Below, one piece after another: positions 21,768-30,052 of a DNA stretch of 42,264 bases. The DNA lies in IMG/VR virus record IMGVR_UViG_3300035698_013847, positions 1 to 42,264 of that record, one strand, 5' to 3'. Under the pieces are notes generated by a model. The model had not been told where the DNA came from. It ran no database searches and was given only the letters and a program-made list of their open reading frames with translations. Source of the stretch: a virus. The number at the start of each line of letters is the position of its first letter. Position 1 is the stretch's first letter. The position numbers and the translations under genes are program-made.

Positions 21768-22796
21768 ATGCAAGGAAGAGTATGTCACGAAATCAAAATG
21801 CAGGTTCCGCATAATGACGATGGCGGGCTTCTGTCGGCGAGTGGTCCGGTTGTGCCGGTAAATGGCACCTATGGTTATCGTACTGGCTGTGACTTCAAAC
21901 ATACAGACGGCGGAGTTGGAACTGCTTTCTATGTCAACGAGGGCACTCTCGCGTCTTCCTTGTTCGTAGCTGTGGCCGGCTTGACCGCTGCCCAGGAAGC
22001 ATTGCTGACGGCAGAACTGGCGACACACGTTTATATATCCAAGGGCGGAAATGATACGACCGGCGACGGTTCGAGACTGGGTCCGTTTCTGACTGTGACG
22101 GCTGGACTCGCGGCTGTGACGGCTGCGCGCAAGATCGTTATGATCGGAGCTGGTGAGTACGAGGAAACAACCGGCATGACTTTCCCTACGATCAACGGGG
22201 TAAAGGTCATTGGCGTAGGCAATCGTTGGGAAACTGTGATCAAGGCCGCGGCTGGAGATCAGGTACTCAATATTGCTCCAGGCGCACAGGCAAGTTCCTT
22301 TGAGGTTACGCTCCAGAATATCCAGATCGACCACGACACGACTGGTCAGGACGGCATTGTTCTGACGCATACCAGTGTCGGGAAGAAGATGCTCGTGTAC
22401 TTGGGGAATGTTGGCTTTGCCGGCGACAGCTCCGACCTCGCTATTAAGGTTGTTCATGGTGGAAGCGGGAACGCTGTTCGTATCTATTGGGATGGTGGCA
22501 ATGGCGACTGCGAAAGCGCCCTTGACTTGGACAGCGAAGACGGTGGAGACAAGTTCTTTGTCGACAACGTTAACTTCCTCGCTGGTATCGACGCTGGTGC
22601 AGCAGATACTACGCAGGAAATACGGCTTCGCAACTGCCAGATTCTTGCCAATGCGGCATTCTCTGGCGGCGGTGCCAATGGTATCGTTAACCTTATCAGT
22701 TGTTGGAGTCTGACCGGCACAACTTACGCTATAGCCGATGCCGCAGATGTCACGACTGCTGCCGATTTAACTAACCCGGTCATCGTGGGCGGATAA
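21768..22796 (+). CDS. beta-helix-like structural protein
   Basis: 342 residues. Start set at the ATG at 21768, eight bases after AGGAGG; upstream in-frame TTG lacks a ribosome binding site. From about residue 85 (HVYISKGGNDTTGDGSRLGP), a motif common at the start of phage right-handed beta-helix domains, the protein continues with short repetitive strands (MIGAGEYEETTGMTFPTING; FEVTLQNIQIDHDTTGQDGI). It probably lies on the virion surface, as a spike or decoration. No glycosidase active site could be identified. Confidence 0.6.
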   Translation: MQGRVCHEIKMQVPHNDDGGLLSASGPVVPVNGTYGYRTGCDFKHTDGGVGTAFYVNEGTLASSLFVAVAGLTAAQEALLTAELATHVYISKGGNDTTGDGSRLGPFLTVTAGLAAVTAARKIVMIGAGEYEETTGMTFPTINGVKVIGVGNRWETVIKAAAGDQVLNIAPGAQASSFEVTLQNIQIDHDTTGQDGIVLTHTSVGKKMLVYLGNVGFAGDSSDLAIKVVHGGSGNAVRIYWDGGNGDCESALDLDSEDGGDKFFVDNVNFLAGIDAGAADTTQEIRLRNCQILANAAFSGGGANGIVNLISCWSLTGTTYAIADAADVTTAADLTNPVIVGG

Positions 22797-22808
22797 GTCA
22801 TTCTTGAC

Positions 22809-22837
22809 TAGCCTACCAGGTGAACCCTGGTAGGCTA
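22809..22837 (+). terminator. hairpin terminator
   Basis: TAGCCTACCAGG (22809-22820) pairs perfectly with CCTGGTAGGCTA (22826-22837) around a 5-base loop. The tail is TCTCTT, so the U-tract is weak, but the 12-bp stem lies alone between two genes. Confidence 0.7.
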
Positions 22838-22858
22838 TCTCTTGAGGGAAGGCTTACG

Positions 22859-24460
22859 ATGCCCAGGAAGGTAGAAAAGACTCTCACGTTTCCTATTGCC
22901 GGCGTTGCTCGGCGTAGAAGTTATCGTGTCATCCAACGTCCGTATGCCGCTCCGTGGGCTATCAATATGCGCGGAGTCGGACCTCTTGAGACTCGTGACA
23001 GGGGCGGATCTCGCCCAGGCCTGTCAAAGGTTCATGCAAATGACTTCGGCGATGTCATTACGGCAATCAAGTCTGTAACTAGTATCGATCCTGATACAGG
23101 CACGAGATACCAGGACCTCGTCATTATTGCTGACGGTAACCTCTCGTATTTGAGGGGTACTGCGGTACTCTCTCCTACCGCTCAACTCTTGTGGCCGAAT
23201 GGTGACGTCATCCTGTGGGACGATGATAATGAGGTAGTCTTCGACAATGCCGTCTCCGCAGTCAGTCCTATTGGCTCTACGGATGCTTACGATGCTGTCC
23301 AGCGAGGCGGAAAGCTGTATCTGGCTGATTCTGTGCTCAGAGCTTACAATCCAATTTCAGGCGTAGTAGACACTGTCGAGGGCTCTCCTCCTGAAGCACA
23401 GCCTGTTATAGCACTCTACCGGGACAGGCTTTTCCTGTCTGGTAAGGATCATCAATGGTATTGCTGTCGGCAGGGAGACCCTACTGATTGGGACTTGGGG
23501 GAAAGGGAAGGGGATCAGGGTAGGGCTCTCGCCGGCCAGCTTGAGCAGGCTGGAGTAATTGGCGCCGACGTGAAGGCTATGATCCCTTACCGGGATCGAT
23601 CGCTGACGTTAGCCTGCGAAAACAGTCTCTGGGTTCTCCGTGGAGATCCTTCGACAGGGACCATGATCAACGTAAGTGCCGACCTCGGCGTCATCTCTAC
23701 GTCGGCCTGGGCTCGGACTCCAGACGGAACAATGGTCTTCCTGAGTAATGATGGTGTCTATCTGTGGGGTTTGGGCGACACGGACAGACCTGTTCCTTTT
23801 AGCGAGGAAAGAGTTCCTGAAGAACTGAAAAACGTCAACACGTCGACGAACGACATTACGATGGCGTACGATCCGATCGGAAGAGGGTTCCATCTCTTTA
23901 TCACTCCAGCGACCGGGACAGGAACTCATTGGTGGCTTGATCTCGAGAATAAAGCAATGTGGCCGGTGAAGCTTCAGGCCGCGCATGAACCTCTGGCGAT
24001 CGGCCGTGTAGAGACAAATGGTCTTGCTGAGATCATTCTCGGATGCAGTGACGGGTATCTCCGTAAGTTTCTGCCGTCTAACACCACTGACGACGGCACT
24101 GCAATCAACTCTCATCTCCTTCTGGGTCCGTTTAGGATCTCTTCCGGAGACACAGTCGATGCCGTCTTGAATGAGATTCATGGGATCATGGCTGATAATT
24201 CCGGAGAGATTACATGGCGTATTATGGCTGATAGCAGTGCTGAAGTCGTAGCCGACGCCGCTGTCGCAGGAATAAATGCTGTCCTTGCGTCGGCAGAACC
24301 TGTAGGAGTTAAGGCAACAGGCACTTGGAAAGAGAATAGAAACACGGTCGAGAGACCGAGGGTCCGTGGCGCCTGGATCGTTGTCTGGTTAGAATCTGAT
24401 GCCAGATGGTCTTACGAGGCTGTTGCTATTACTGCGAATCAATTAGGGAGGCTAAGATAA
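22859..24460 (+). CDS. beta-propeller-like tail protein (P22 gp10-type role)
   Basis: 533 residues. Start set at ATG 22859 after GAGGGAAGG; an upstream GTG at 22820 lies inside the terminator. The repeating beta pattern (LVIIADGNLSYLRG; LYRDRLFLSGKDHQWYCCRQ; TLACENSLWVLRGDPSTG; MVFLSNDGVYLWG; IILGCSDGYLRKFLP) looks like blades of a propeller, as in tail-nozzle or DNA-stabilisation proteins of short-tailed phages. It probably forms the tail hub below the adaptor. The stop shares bases with the next ATG. Confidence 0.6.
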   Translation: MPRKVEKTLTFPIAGVARRRSYRVIQRPYAAPWAINMRGVGPLETRDRGGSRPGLSKVHANDFGDVITAIKSVTSIDPDTGTRYQDLVIIADGNLSYLRGTAVLSPTAQLLWPNGDVILWDDDNEVVFDNAVSAVSPIGSTDAYDAVQRGGKLYLADSVLRAYNPISGVVDTVEGSPPEAQPVIALYRDRLFLSGKDHQWYCCRQGDPTDWDLGEREGDQGRALAGQLEQAGVIGADVKAMIPYRDRSLTLACENSLWVLRGDPSTGTMINVSADLGVISTSAWARTPDGTMVFLSNDGVYLWGLGDTDRPVPFSEERVPEELKNVNTSTNDITMAYDPIGRGFHLFITPATGTGTHWWLDLENKAMWPVKLQAAHEPLAIGRVETNGLAEIILGCSDGYLRKFLPSNTTDDGTAINSHLLLGPFRISSGDTVDAVLNEIHGIMADNSGEITWRIMADSSAEVVADAAVAGINAVLASAEPVGVKATGTWKENRNTVERPRVRGAWIVVWLESDARWSYEAVAITANQLGRLR

Positions 24461-26211
24461 TGGCTGGAGTGAAGATACCTGACCAACCAGAAGATGCTAA
24501 TGTCACTGGAGTAGAGCTTGTCCCTATATCCGACGTTGGCAACTCGAAGCACACAAAGATTTCTGATATCAAGGTCTATACAATTGATGAGATCGAAGCG
24601 GTAGCCGCTGGCGTTGCTGTCAGCGTTGCTGATAGTGTTTTCATTCTTCAGGGCGGAGACCTCAAGCCTGTTGCGCTCGCGCTTCCGACTCAGTACACCA
24701 TTGATCAAATGTGGGGGAAAGCAGCTGAGGCCACCCCGGATAGCCTTGATATTCTCTTGCTGAATGACGGCGGGACTACGGAAAAGACTGTGACGGCCGC
24801 AAAACTCGCGGAGTACGTCCGAGCCACGATAGAAGCGGCTATCCTCGACGTCTCAGACCTTGATGCTGCCGGGGCTCTCGTAGATGCGAATATGGTTCTT
24901 GTCACCCAAGGAACTACAGGAAAGAAATCTACGCTCCTGACTCTGAGCGCGTATATTTTTGGCAAACTACTGGCTTATACAGCGGCTTTGCCGGCTGTCA
25001 CTCTCGCCGCGGCTTCTGACTACTTCTATATCATTCAGGGCGGAGTCGAGAAGAAGATCACCAGAACAGTCTTTACTGCTGGACTTGGAACTACGATTGC
25101 TCCGGCAACTACGACAGAGAATAAGATTCCTCAGTGGGATTCAACACAGAAGACGCTCAAGGATGGTCTAACCCTACAAGCCGCTGTCCGGGCCGATGGT
25201 TCTGCTCTTGATACTGCAGCAGTGACAGAAAAGGCTGTGCGGGATCTCGAAAAGAGTTTAATCAACAACTCTACAGGAATAGGCGCCGATCTTGTTGGTA
25301 CAGACACCATGCTAGTCGATGACGGAGCCGCGGGTACTCAGAGGAAGTCTGCTATATCGAGAATATGGACGTATGTTCTACAGACAATTCAGGGTCTTGC
25401 TGCGAAGACAACGGCTGTCGGAGCTGACATCCTGACTATTCAGGATTCCGAAGACAGCAATGCCCTGAAAGAATTGACCATCACGAATCTCAAGGCGTAC
25501 CTGGATCTCGTGAGTCTCACGTTTGACGACTATCGTTTTATGTGGACTGCCGGCCAGCGGGGAAAGCCTGGGATTAATGCTGATATTCAGGATGCTGCTG
25601 AAGCTACGAGAATGGTCACAAATCCGGACTTCGAGATTCTCGGAACGAATGCCGTTTCTAGCGATGTCTCTTTCTATGCTGAGGGCGGAATTACGCTTCT
25701 TACTGCCGGAGCTGACGGTGACGAGATGATTCTTCTTCCTCACCTTGACGCGAATCAATCCGGATGGACGCAGATTACCTGGGGAACGGATCAGGCTACT
25801 CGTTGGGAATGTCGAATCCGTTCAGGCGCGAGCATAGCCGATTGTATTATTTGGGCCGGACTGAAACTCACAAATACGGAAGTCTCTGCTACGGACGCGG
25901 ACCAGGCCTTCTTCAGGTATGAAGATGGTGTGAATGCTGGAGAGTTCCAATGCGTGTCATCTGTAGGCGGAGGCCTCGTAGAGACTGACAGTGATGTAGT
26001 CGTAGCGATCGATACGGAGTATCACCTTGTAATCGATATCCAGAACGATCGATCAGCGAAGTTCTACGTCAACAGTGTGCTTGTTGCAACGAGCGCGCCT
26101 CTTACTGACGCAACCGACCTTATTCCGTATATTGGTGTCGCTGCTGATGGCGCCGCGGCCGCAAAGACTCTGATTGTTAGAGCTGAGTCGATCAGGCGTA
26201 ACTTCGCATAG
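24460..26211 (+). CDS. tail fibre-like protein with internal repeats and lectin-like end
   Basis: 583 residues. Start at ATG 24460 (TAATG coupling). Residues 1-370 hold at least five degenerate units with a hydrophobic strand, Asp/Gly turn and KK or RK before a helix (LLNDGGTTEKTVTAAKLAEY; VTQGTTGKKSTLLTLSAY; VDDGAAGTQRKSAISRIWTY; IQDSEDSNALKELTITNLKA). The C-terminal 200 residues (GITLLTAGADGDEMILLP; YHLVIDIQNDRSAKFYVNSV) look like a jelly-roll/concanavalin-type domain that could bind surface sugar. A receptor-binding fibre is likely. Confidence 0.6.
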   Translation: MAGVKIPDQPEDANVTGVELVPISDVGNSKHTKISDIKVYTIDEIEAVAAGVAVSVADSVFILQGGDLKPVALALPTQYTIDQMWGKAAEATPDSLDILLLNDGGTTEKTVTAAKLAEYVRATIEAAILDVSDLDAAGALVDANMVLVTQGTTGKKSTLLTLSAYIFGKLLAYTAALPAVTLAAASDYFYIIQGGVEKKITRTVFTAGLGTTIAPATTTENKIPQWDSTQKTLKDGLTLQAAVRADGSALDTAAVTEKAVRDLEKSLINNSTGIGADLVGTDTMLVDDGAAGTQRKSAISRIWTYVLQTIQGLAAKTTAVGADILTIQDSEDSNALKELTITNLKAYLDLVSLTFDDYRFMWTAGQRGKPGINADIQDAAEATRMVTNPDFEILGTNAVSSDVSFYAEGGITLLTAGADGDEMILLPHLDANQSGWTQITWGTDQATRWECRIRSGASIADCIIWAGLKLTNTEVSATDADQAFFRYEDGVNAGEFQCVSSVGGGLVETDSDVVVAIDTEYHLVIDIQNDRSAKFYVNSVLVATSAPLTDATDLIPYIGVAADGAAAAKTLIVRAESIRRNFA

Positions 26212-26219
26212 GAGATAAG

Positions 26220-27176
26220 ATGGCCCAGAACAATATAAATCCGCTTACGTATATCACTGATTTCGATCCTATTCCCCTTGCTATCATCGACGCTTCCGGG
26301 TGGTTCCTGACAGAATACCTGGAATACCAAAGAGGAGGCCTTCCTCTCCAGACTGGTATCGACCTATTGCCCGTCTACGCGGCTCAGGGCTGGCTTGTTT
26401 ACGACCATGAAGATGGTAGCGATATAGTCGAAGTGACTGGAAGTAAAAAAGAATACTTCTGGACTAAATACTTCATGAATCGTAGGAGGCTCCAGTCGGA
26501 GAGAGTTCTCCAAACTCTGATTACCGACTTCACTGAATCGTATAATGAAGGCCGGCAGATAAATGATACTCGGTACGATGAGCTCGTAGCATTGTATGAC
26601 GTGATGCTCACGGAAACGGAGTCTGAGCTAGGAGCTCTCTGTACTACTGCGACCACTTACGTAGGTCTCCTTGATACGATTACGAACTACTTCGTACCTG
26701 ATTATGATACCTATGCCGCAGCGACTGCTGGCCTGTTCGACGACTGGGGTGACGCGCAGAGACTCAGGATTAATAATCAATTCGACGCTGAAGTAGCGGC
26801 TCAGAAGCAGGGCCTTACCGATCGTGGAATGTACAATTCTACCGTATGGACTACGGTCCAGGCCGGGATAGAGCTACGTAGGGCTGAAGCACTGACTGAC
26901 CTCGAGGACACTATCCTTGCCCGCCAGGAGAAGTTGCTTGATACGAGACAGAACTTCCTCGTGGCTATGAGGAAGAACGTCTACGATGCCAGAGCAAGGC
27001 TCCTTGGGATCATTGAGAACAATACTTATGAGCCTATGAAGATCAGAAACATAGTACTTCAGGCTATGCTCGCATTTATGGAGCGAAGGACTGATGAATA
27101 TCCGAGTATGCAAGGGCTCGCAGAACTCTCCGCAAAGCTCGGGTACTCTGATACTCCTAGCCAGGTGGTGCCATAA
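26220..27176 (+). CDS. virion protein, helical, 318 aa
   Basis: After a short compact N-terminal part, residues 75-290 are long charged helices (FTESYNEGRQINDTRYDELV; GIELRRAEALTDLEDTILAR), compatible with a coiled-coil rod. The segment KQGLTDRGMYNST looks like a turn between helices. It sits between the fibre-like gene and the ejection-protein genes, so an internal or tail structural role is likely, though the family is not recognised. Confidence 0.5.
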   Translation: MAQNNINPLTYITDFDPIPLAIIDASGWFLTEYLEYQRGGLPLQTGIDLLPVYAAQGWLVYDHEDGSDIVEVTGSKKEYFWTKYFMNRRRLQSERVLQTLITDFTESYNEGRQINDTRYDELVALYDVMLTETESELGALCTTATTYVGLLDTITNYFVPDYDTYAAATAGLFDDWGDAQRLRINNQFDAEVAAQKQGLTDRGMYNSTVWTTVQAGIELRRAEALTDLEDTILARQEKLLDTRQNFLVAMRKNVYDARARLLGIIENNTYEPMKIRNIVLQAMLAFMERRTDEYPSMQGLAELSAKLGYSDTPSQVVP

Positions 27177-27706
27177 TGGGTATAGGTGTAGGACATGGCA
27201 CAGGAGTTACTATTAATCACGGAACGGTAAAGCCTCCCTCTCCTGGTAATGGACCGCCTATAAGTGGGCCTGATAGAAAATCTCATCCTTTTGGTAATGA
27301 AGATAATCCGTTCGACGTAGCTACCGGTAAATATCCTCCACTTATAGTTGAAGGAGGAGCGGTTCAGGATTACGATCCAGCCGGTAATGATCTAGCATTT
27401 GTCAAGCCTCTAGAGTTTCTAGTGCGTGATGAGAACAAGACTCAGCGCTGGATAAAGATCGAAGATCTATTCAATCTTCTTGCGCTCGGCGAACTCAGTC
27501 CCGAAGCACAGGCCGCGTTCGATCGACTTATTCAATCATGGGTAGAAAGAAATAGCGTTTGGGCATACGCTCAGGTTCAAGATCTTTATAGTGAAGGAAC
27601 AAAGAAGTTCGAGACTGTATCCAGGCAATATCGAGTGCTCGGAGTAGACAACTCACTGACTAATCGACTGCGAAGCACTGTTTTTGTAGCGGAGGAATGT
27701 CCCTAA
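27176..27706 (+). CDS. putative virion protein, 176 aa
   Basis: Coupled to the upstream gene by TAATG. The N-terminus is Gly/Pro-rich and low in structure (MGIGVGHGTGVTINHG; PPSPGNGPPISGPDRK); residues 75-150 are helical (WIKIEDLFNLLALGELSPEA). It could be a linker or small tail component. No family known to me. Confidence 0.45.
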   Translation: MGIGVGHGTGVTINHGTVKPPSPGNGPPISGPDRKSHPFGNEDNPFDVATGKYPPLIVEGGAVQDYDPAGNDLAFVKPLEFLVRDENKTQRWIKIEDLFNLLALGELSPEAQAAFDRLIQSWVERNSVWAYAQVQDLYSEGTKKFETVSRQYRVLGVDNSLTNRLRSTVFVAEECP

Positions 27707-28497
27707 AAATGACAGTAGGTAAACTACAGGCTACGGCAGGCGGCAAGATGCTCTCGTTCTCGGGCGGCAAACTTATGGCAGAGTGTTGTGGTGATGTCCT
27801 TCCTCATATAAGCCTGACAGGTGATCTGTCTTTCTATGGAGTTGAATGTGATACTGATACTGATACAGAGGATGCAGAGGTTTACAATGATGGGGACGAT
27901 GATTCTATTTTGACCTGGGCCAGAAGCCTGAGCCTGGATGCTTCTCTCGTTGGTAAGGTAACGGCCCTTCCTGCGAGCGGGGTCCTAGTGAAAAGTGATG
28001 GCGAAACGATTGTTGTGAGCCTTGATAAGAGAACTCTCGGGGCCGGAACTTTTACAGGGCTACTGACGGTCTCTGAACAACTGCTGACTGGCGTTGCTGA
28101 TGCTACATTACCGATCACCGTCCAGATAGATACCTATGCTAGTTTCCCCACTCGGATGTCAGCTTTCTTTCTGGTTGGCGCACCTACTTTCATCTTGGGA
28201 GCGAACCTCAATCAGGGTAAGACCAATTGGTTCGGGTATTGCGTTGCTTGGCCGCAGGTATGTGGGCGATTACCCGATGGCATTTGGTCTGAGATGGCTA
28301 GTTCTACCGCTCCGAATGGTCCGATGGAGATGTGGTACAATCCTGCCTACGCATTTGAGAGTAAATATATCTATAGAGTGCGCAATACCAGCTACTTTTT
28401 CAGTGAGAGCACAGTATCTCCCTGGGCAGGAACTCCAGCGTGGCCGTATGTTTGGACAAGGGGTGATCCTGAACCGGCAACGGTGGTATTGGCATGA
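27697..28497 (+). CDS. putative surface protein with Ig-like segment, 266 aa
   Basis: The ATG at 27697 overlaps the previous gene; GGAGGA abuts it, so the ATG at 27709 may be the real start. The N-terminus has two short GGK repeats (ATAGGKMLSFSGGKLMAECC). Residues 45-150 read as beta sandwich strands (LSLDASLVGKVTALPASGVL; TFTGLLTVSEQLLTGVADAT), similar in style to bacterial Ig-like folds. The C-terminal third is aromatic-rich. Likely exposed on the virion; not assigned to a family. Confidence 0.45.
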   Translation: MSLKMTVGKLQATAGGKMLSFSGGKLMAECCGDVLPHISLTGDLSFYGVECDTDTDTEDAEVYNDGDDDSILTWARSLSLDASLVGKVTALPASGVLVKSDGETIVVSLDKRTLGAGTFTGLLTVSEQLLTGVADATLPITVQIDTYASFPTRMSAFFLVGAPTFILGANLNQGKTNWFGYCVAWPQVCGRLPDGIWSEMASSTAPNGPMEMWYNPAYAFESKYIYRVRNTSYFFSESTVSPWAGTPAWPYVWTRGDPEPATVVLA

Positions 28498-28754
28498 GAA
28501 GCACCGATCATATGGTTATGGGTGTCGACTTCATCGTCGGTGATCTAGATAAACCCCCGCCTGAATACAAAGAAGGATTCGAGCGAGCCAGAGATAATGA
28601 GTACGTTCTTTTGAAGAAGCTTCCAGTTTGTAGTGTTAGAACGATGAAAATCGTGGTAAAGACATGCTGTAGTACTGAGCATATCTATTGCGACGACTCG
28701 AAAAAACGAGTTACTAGGAAGACGTGTTTAGACTGTGAATCTCCAAAAACATAG
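28494..28754 (+). CDS. small Cys-rich protein, 86 aa
   Basis: ATGA overlap with the upstream gene. The C-terminal half has six cysteines (CSVR, KTCCSTEHIYC, KTCLDCESP) and many lysines, suggesting a zinc-bound or disulfide-rich knot. No family recognised. Placement within the late virion module suggests co-expression with the tail genes. Confidence 0.45.
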   Translation: MRSTDHMVMGVDFIVGDLDKPPPEYKEGFERARDNEYVLLKKLPVCSVRTMKIVVKTCCSTEHIYCDDSKKRVTRKTCLDCESPKT

Positions 28755-28762
28755 GGGCTGAT

Positions 28763-30052
28763 ATGGCCATAGAAGTCAAAAGCGGGGGAGCGGTCGGAGC
28801 TACGGCTCTGGCTGGATTCGTAGGTGGCCAAGGTCGGCGACAGGTTGACGATGCAAAATTGGCCTTAAATGCTATCAATACTGGTCTCGGCAGGCAGGCC
28901 GTCAGCGCGAGAGCGTTCCATGGTAGAGTAGCTGCTGCCGGACGGCAGAAGACTGCAATTGAAGCGAGAGCTGATGAGGCAGATCAAGAGTTTACCAGAG
29001 CTTTCGACGTTCGCGAGGATCAGGCTCGTATCAGGGAAGAAGGTCGCGTAGCTGATGCCGGTCGCAGGCGTGAAGAGCTCGGAGTCAGGGACGATCTCAG
29101 GACAACCCGCGAGGCTGGCCAGCAGTCTGTCGCGGAAGAAACTCGAATATCTGACCAGAAGCGGAAAAGAGATGACCTCGAGTTCTCCCTCTCTGCGAAA
29201 CAGCGTTCTGAGTTCAATAATCTCTCTGACAGTTATGACGAAGCTGTGGCTTCTGGCGAGTATAGCGATGATGAGCTTTCTGAGATCAGGCAGAAGATCC
29301 GCGCGAAACAGCTCGGAATCAAGCCTCAGCCAAGACTAAAGTCGTCCAGCAAGTATCCTGAAGGGAAACAGCCTGGAGACGTATTCACGGAAGAGACACT
29401 CGGCGGAGCAGGAGCTCTCTTTACTCGTGATGACAAGGGTAACGTGAAGAAGCTTCTGGATAATAAGCCAAGAGAGATAGTTAAGCCTCTTGATGTTGGT
29501 GGTCTGCAACAGCAGGCTGTAGCTCTTTTCACCAATGAAGAGGGAGTTACTAACTGGAAAAAGGTCGACGACTATGTCGATCGAGCAGTGAAACGTCATG
29601 CTACTATTTCCGGTACAGGCGAAGAGCTTGCCGCTGGCGTTGTTCCTCCTCCGGCCGTGGTGGAAGAGCCGGTCCTGGATGAAGCGCAAAAGGCGTTAAT
29701 GCTCCGTAGTGGTCTTGATCCGAATAACCCTAAACAGGTGGCTGCGTTCCGGAGTGTTACCAACAAAGAGGCGACCGACCGTACTGGTCAGGGAGAGTCA
29801 GAGGAATCTCTTCAGCCTAGCGGCATGGTGCTCGTTAAGCAAAAGAACGGCGCCTATACAATGGTCGCACAGAATGAGGCGGACCTCCTGATTCAAAAGG
29901 GCGGCGAGCAGATTCCGTTCAAGACTGAAACGAAAATCGATAAGCCTGCTCAGACTGTCACGGCAACTCAGGACGAAGAAGCTATAGAGTGGGCTCGGAA
30001 CAATCCTGGTGACAAGGCGAACGAAATCCTCAGAATGAACGGAGTTGAATAG
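28763..30052 (+). CDS. internal virion-type coiled-coil protein, 429 aa
   Basis: The N-terminus is Gly/Ala-rich (KSGGAVGATALAGFVGGQGR), followed by a long, highly charged helical region (residues 60-150; AIEARADEADQEFTRAFDVR, then QARIREEGRVADAGRRREEL). The rest is mixed and ends EWARNNPGDKANEILRMNG. Such proteins commonly precede large ejected proteins in short-tailed phages and may form part of the internal core. The stop shares a base with the GTG of the giant gene. Confidence 0.5.
   Translation: MAIEVKSGGAVGATALAGFVGGQGRRQVDDAKLALNAINTGLGRQAVSARAFHGRVAAAGRQKTAIEARADEADQEFTRAFDVREDQARIREEGRVADAGRRREELGVRDDLRTTREAGQQSVAEETRISDQKRKRDDLEFSLSAKQRSEFNNLSDSYDEAVASGEYSDDELSEIRQKIRAKQLGIKPQPRLKSSSKYPEGKQPGDVFTEETLGGAGALFTRDDKGNVKKLLDNKPREIVKPLDVGGLQQQAVALFTNEEGVTNWKKVDDYVDRAVKRHATISGTGEELAAGVVPPPAVVEEPVLDEAQKALMLRSGLDPNNPKQVAAFRSVTNKEATDRTGQGESEESLQPSGMVLVKQKNGAYTMVAQNEADLLIQKGGEQIPFKTETKIDKPAQTVTATQDEEAIEWARNNPGDKANEILRMNGVE

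Noticed and set aside
21735-22457. 240-codon minus-strand frame opposite the beta-helix gene
   Set aside because: Opposed to a well-started plus-strand gene in a fully plus-strand block; no supporting signal.
8147-27200. Shared 16-mer GGTGTAGGACATGGCA at 8147-8162 and 27185-27200
   Set aside because: One 16-base match in 42 kb is close to chance expectation and the contexts are unrelated.
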